In this document: positions 30,249-33,148 of the stretch, in pieces
Position numbering within the stretch: the first letter of the stretch is position 1
Layout of the letters: each line of letters begins with the position of its first letter
Notes under the pieces: generated by a model
The model's input: the letters and a program-made list of their open reading frames with translations, nothing else
Told to the model about the DNA's origin: nothing
Database searches by the model: none
Translations under genes and position numbers: made by a program
Source of the DNA: Microthrixaceae bacterium
GTDB taxonomy: Bacteria; Actinomycetota; Acidimicrobiia; Acidimicrobiales; Microtrichaceae
Length of the DNA: 33,148 nucleotides
Assembly: GCA_020439285.1 (NCBI GenBank)
Contig: JAGQSZ010000010.1
Location: forward strand, 1 to 33,148
Direction: 5' to 3'

Positions 30249-30312
30249 AGTATAACGAATTATTAGATTTATAGTTTGGAGAGGTATAAACGAAATAATT
30301 ATCTATATTTAG
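30249..30312 (-). promoter_or_regulatory. AT-rich promoter region with degenerate direct repeats
   Basis: TATAACGAATTATTAGATTT (from 30251) recurs in similar form as TATAAACGAAATAATTATCT (from 30285), each going on to a TATAG or TATTTAG end. TATACT (30249-30254, minus) is six bases before the ATPase ATG. This is the most AT-rich stretch of the window. It may be the operator of the ATPase gene or of the divergent ribbon-helix-helix gene. Confidence 0.45.
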
Positions 30313-30374
30313 CTGATCGCTTGAACAACGCCCTGCATCGACCTCAGTCCATAGTGGCGTTACACCATGACACC

Positions 30375-30584
30375 ATGACGAAGAATTTGACTGTTCGGCT
30401 CCCGGATGAGTTGGTGGAGGACACCGAGGCGCTGGCACGGGTGGAGGGCCAGAGCGTGAACGAGACGATCAAGAACGCCTTGTCCGACGCGATCGATGCT
30501 CGTCGTCGGGATCCCGAGTTCAAGCGGCGTGTGCAACAGATCATCGATGAGGACCGCGAGCTACTCGAACGACTCGCTAGGTGA
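30375..30584 (+). CDS. Ribbon-helix-helix protein (orphan antitoxin-like)
   Basis: A 69-residue protein from ATG 30375: MTKNLTVRLPDELVEDTEALARVEGQSVNETIKNAL is a typical ribbon-helix-helix, and the tail IDARRRDPEFKRRVQQIIDEDRELLERL is a charged helix like the toxin-binding part of antitoxins. An upstream extension of the frame to 30276 is open but does not look like protein. There is no toxin gene after it. It may regulate the divergent ATPase gene, whose repeats lie in the intergenic region; this is an inference. Confidence 0.75.
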   Translation: MTKNLTVRLPDELVEDTEALARVEGQSVNETIKNALSDAIDARRRDPEFKRRVQQIIDEDRELLERLAR

Positions 30585-30687
30585 GCGCTAGGTACCTCGA
30601 CCTCGCCGATTAGATCGGTATTACGGCCGCGGTGACCGGCTTGGACTAGGCCCTCATCGGCAGAGCGGAGACCTTCGCGGAATTATC

Positions 30688-30703
30688 TGAGACAAAAGTC
30701 TCA
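30688..30703. other. Six-base perfect hairpin upstream of the secreted protein gene
   Basis: TGAGAC-AAAA-GTCTCA forms a perfect stem with a four-base loop 32 bases before the GTG at 30736. It may be an operator or part of the leader of the long downstream gene. Confidence 0.35.
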
Positions 30704-30735
30704 AATCTGGAAAACGTGGTGCCGATTCGGGTTCC

Positions 30736-33148
30736 GTGAAAAAAGTCAGCACGCCACCAACCTCGATCGGTAAGCGGGTCTTATCGATCGTCATGTCCAT
30801 CGGCCTCATCAGTGCCTTGTTGGCGGTGGCCGCACCGTCGGCATCAGCTGATGCAGTCATGACCCAGACCTTTGGCTACACGGGCTCGGTCCAGACATTC
30901 ACCGTGCCAGCGGGTGTCACCTCGATGGGTGTCACCCTCATCGGTGGCCAAGGAGGACGTGGAGGCACCGACGCTGCTGGCCCGTCGCCAGCCGGTGGTT
31001 TCGTTGGCCAACTCCAAGGCACCATCGCAGTCACCCCCGGACAGGTGCTGACCATCGGAGTCGGCTCGGGTGGCGGTAGCGGCACCGGCGGCAACACCGC
31101 TGCAGCCGCCGGCAGCGCAGGCAACAACCCGCTCGACGACTACGACGGCGCCAAGGGCGGAGCGCCCGGTAACGCTGGCTCATCAGGCGGCGGTGGTGGT
31201 AGTGGCGCCGCGACCGTCCTGCGGCTCGCCGAAGGAGTCGACCTTGTCGCCGGTGGCGGCGGCGGAAGCGGCGGTAGTGGACAGTTCGCACCGATTATCG
31301 GTCGCCTGGCCGAGGACAACTTCGTCGGACGGTCCGACATCACCAGCACCAACGGTCGACAGGGTCTGAGCGCGAACGAGGCGTGTGGTCTCGCCAGCTG
31401 CGACGGTGGTGGTTCTGGCGCCGGCGGCGGCGGCGCACAAGGCGGCGAGCGTGGCGCCGATCAGTACGGCGGCGCTTCCGCAACTGAATGGTTCGGATTC
31501 GGTGGCTATCCCGGATCCAACTCTGACTCGGGAGTCGCAGGACTTTCAGCCAGCTATCAGTACGTCACCACCAACGGAGTGGCCGGATCAGTCGTGTTGT
31601 CATTCAACGTCGGTGTTCCCGATCCGCCGAGGTCCGTGGTCGGCGCCGCGGGCAACGGAATCATCGATGTCTACTGGCTCGCCCCAGCATCCCCGGGTAC
31701 TTCCCCGATCACCGATTACATCGTCAAGTACTCGACCAATCCTGCAGGTCCCTTCACGACCTTCAACGACGGCGTGTCAACCGACCGACGTGCGACGATC
31801 ACCGGGTTGACCAACGGGACTTCCTACTACCTGCAGGTCTTGGCGGTGAACGCAGTCGGCGAGAGCCTTCCATCTGCGGTGTCGAGTTTCCCTACGGTCC
31901 CAACGGCTACGCCTGACCCCAAGCCGATCCTGTTGTACGCAATCGCGGATGACGCGTCGGCCGGCCTCGAATGGAGTGACCTGTCGAGCCCCGGAGCCAC
32001 GGTCACCGACTATCAGGTCGAGTACGCAACCAACTCCGGTGGACCTTGGACCACTTTCGTCCACGCTCCGACCACGGATCAGGACATCACCGTCACCGGA
32101 CTCACCAACGGAACCCCGTATCTGTTCAGAGTCGCGGCAGTCACGACAGATGGCCAGGAGCCGTTCTCCAACTTGGCTTCGGCAACTCCGGTCGGATCTC
32201 CGACAGCCCCGACGATCACCTCGATCGATCCGCTCAGCTCGGCGTTGAAGGTCTGGTTCACGGCACCTTCGAGCAATGGCGGTTCGCCGATCACCAGCTA
32301 TCAGTATCAACTCGACGGCGGAGCCTGGGTCACAGCGCCCCAGACCACATCACCGTTGATCATCGGTGGCCTCAACAACGGACAGACCTATTCGGTGGCA
32401 CTCCGTGCAGTGACCGCAGCATCCACAGGTGCCGCGTCGGCACCGGTTTCAGCAACGCCCTTCGGCCTGCCGGGAATGGTCCCGGGATTCACGGCAACCC
32501 CGGGAGCGAACTCAGTGACCCTCAACTGGGACGGCGCCTCGCCCAACGGCTCAGCGATCACCACCTACAACATCGTCCAGTGGACAACTGCCTCGGCCGG
32601 GTCGATCATCAGCTCCTTCACGACCGCAAGTGGGGCTGACCGCACCTACACCGTCACCGGACTGGCACCGGGCGTCAAGTACTTCACAATCGAAGCAACC
32701 AACGCTGCGGGCACCGGTCCACGTACACCGACTCGTGTCACAGCTGAAGTCGGCGGAACCGTACCTGCCGCGCCGACGGTCAGTTCGATACAGGTCAACT
32801 CCACCAACGTCACCCTGGAATGGGCACACGGAGCTGCCGGTTCGTCAGCCATCTCTGGCTACCTGATCCGCTACATCGACGGTGCCGATGTCCACACGAC
32901 ACTCAAGCAGTCAGCGACTGCCGGGACGTCGACCTCGGTGACACTCCCATCGGGTGTCGATCCTTACAGCATCGAGATCGCAGACGTGTCAGCTGCTGGA
33001 ATCGGAGCGTTCCGAACTGTCAGGCCTCCCATGGTGACCAGCGGTGCAGCGACACTGACCTCGAGTGGCACCGACGCTGACCTCGCCGGTAGCGGCAACG
33101 CAAACGGTGAAGCCACCACGTTCGCCTTCCAGTTGGCGACCGACGAAG
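30736..33148 (+). CDS. Secreted glycine-rich protein with fibronectin type III repeats (partial)
   Basis: An open frame of 804 codons from GTG that leaves the window. Residues 1-40 are a signal peptide: KKVSTPP, then a hydrophobic core RVLSIVMSIGLISALLAVAA and a cleavage site near PSASA-DA. Residues 43-85 (TFGYTGSVQTFTVPAGVTSM) start a bacterial glycine-rich domain; up to about residue 250 Gly-Gly runs dominate, with two cysteines (CGLASC). Five fibronectin type III domains follow, at about 31618-31900, 31912-32190, 32194-32465, 32467-32757 and 32758-33033, each with a Trp or Tyr on strand B and a TGLTNGT or GLAPG turn. Probably a large cell-surface or matrix-binding protein. No Shine-Dalgarno is seen. 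Confidence 0.85.
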   Translation, partial: MKKVSTPPTSIGKRVLSIVMSIGLISALLAVAAPSASADAVMTQTFGYTGSVQTFTVPAGVTSMGVTLIGGQGGRGGTDAAGPSPAGGFVGQLQGTIAVTPGQVLTIGVGSGGGSGTGGNTAAAAGSAGNNPLDDYDGAKGGAPGNAGSSGGGGGSGAATVLRLAEGVDLVAGGGGGSGGSGQFAPIIGRLAEDNFVGRSDITSTNGRQGLSANEACGLASCDGGGSGAGGGGAQGGERGADQYGGASATEWFGFGGYPGSNSDSGVAGLSASYQYVTTNGVAGSVVLSFNVGVPDPPRSVVGAAGNGIIDVYWLAPASPGTSPITDYIVKYSTNPAGPFTTFNDGVSTDRRATITGLTNGTSYYLQVLAVNAVGESLPSAVSSFPTVPTATPDPKPILLYAIADDASAGLEWSDLSSPGATVTDYQVEYATNSGGPWTTFVHAPTTDQDITVTGLTNGTPYLFRVAAVTTDGQEPFSNLASATPVGSPTAPTITSIDPLSSALKVWFTAPSSNGGSPITSYQYQLDGGAWVTAPQTTSPLIIGGLNNGQTYSVALRAVTAASTGAASAPVSATPFGLPGMVPGFTATPGANSVTLNWDGASPNGSAITTYNIVQWTTASAGSIISSFTTASGADRTYTVTGLAPGVKYFTIEATNAAGTGPRTPTRVTAEVGGTVPAAPTVSSIQVNSTNVTLEWAHGAAGSSAISGYLIRYIDGADVHTTLKQSATAGTSTSVTLPSGVDPYSIEIADVSAAGIGAFRTVRPPMVTSGAATLTSSGTDADLAGSGNANGEATTFAFQLATDE

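Noticed and set aside
1-33148. CRISPR array
   Set aside because: No regularly spaced repeats longer than two units were seen, and no cas genes.

Overview
The window looks like a chromosomal segment of a high-GC actinobacterium, most likely of class Acidimicrobiia. Two unrelated proteins (3130-3933 and 27165-28379) begin with the same G-x-GWWLASD-x-x-WY-x-PELHP peptide, which I associate with that class. The many TANNNT hexamers six bases upstream of start codons are the leaderless promoter layout common in actinobacteria. Assignment to genus is not possible from this alone.

Region 1 (1-4600) is ordinary chromosome: the 3' end of an undecaprenyl-diphosphatase gene, a polytopic membrane protein with in-membrane histidines, a short-chain dehydrogenase, a TauE/SafE exporter, a PASTA-domain membrane protein and a DUF2231 membrane protein. 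Region 2 (4760-7600) holds a Phd/RelE-type toxin-antitoxin pair and an IS481-like element. The element is inserted exactly at the 3' end of a tRNA-Ser(CGA) gene, with a perfect 15-bp direct repeat that leaves the tRNA intact; tadA follows. Region 3 (7600-11300) has a YceI protein and a pirin, separated by a Schlafen/AlbA_2-type regulator gene that sits between two copies (49/52 identical) of the pirin upstream region, so it is probably an insertion.

Region 4 (11600-25000) is a likely defence island. An AbrB/VapC pair is followed 23 bases later by a four-domain HIT-PLD-SF2 helicase-DUF3427 protein and an HNH endonuclease. Next come two divergent SNF2 ATPases. One carries a C-terminal DUF3883-like domain and is translationally coupled to a small unknown protein. 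The other has a long N-terminal region made of about 114-residue repeats with a C-x5-C-x3-H motif that I do not recognise. A decayed second copy of the small gene lies on the far side, so related sequences bracket the SNF2 pair. This block is visibly richer in A and T than the flanks.

Region 5 (25175-30600) is a cluster of small stress or defence genes in several states of decay: an intact Phd/VapC pair, a MazE-like antitoxin whose MazF partner is cut to about 15 residues, a FitA-like antitoxin with a broken FitB toxin, a second fragment of the same toxin type, a NERD-domain protein, a lone MNT-type nucleotidyltransferase, an AAA ATPase and an orphan ribbon-helix-helix protein. Region 6 (30736 to the end) is the first 804 codons of a secreted glycine-rich protein with at least five fibronectin type III domains; it runs off the window.

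The best candidates for an undescribed system are the divergent SNF2 pair with its small coupled gene, and the HIT-PLD-helicase-DUF3427 plus HNH pair beside it. Function in both cases is inferred from domains and context only.
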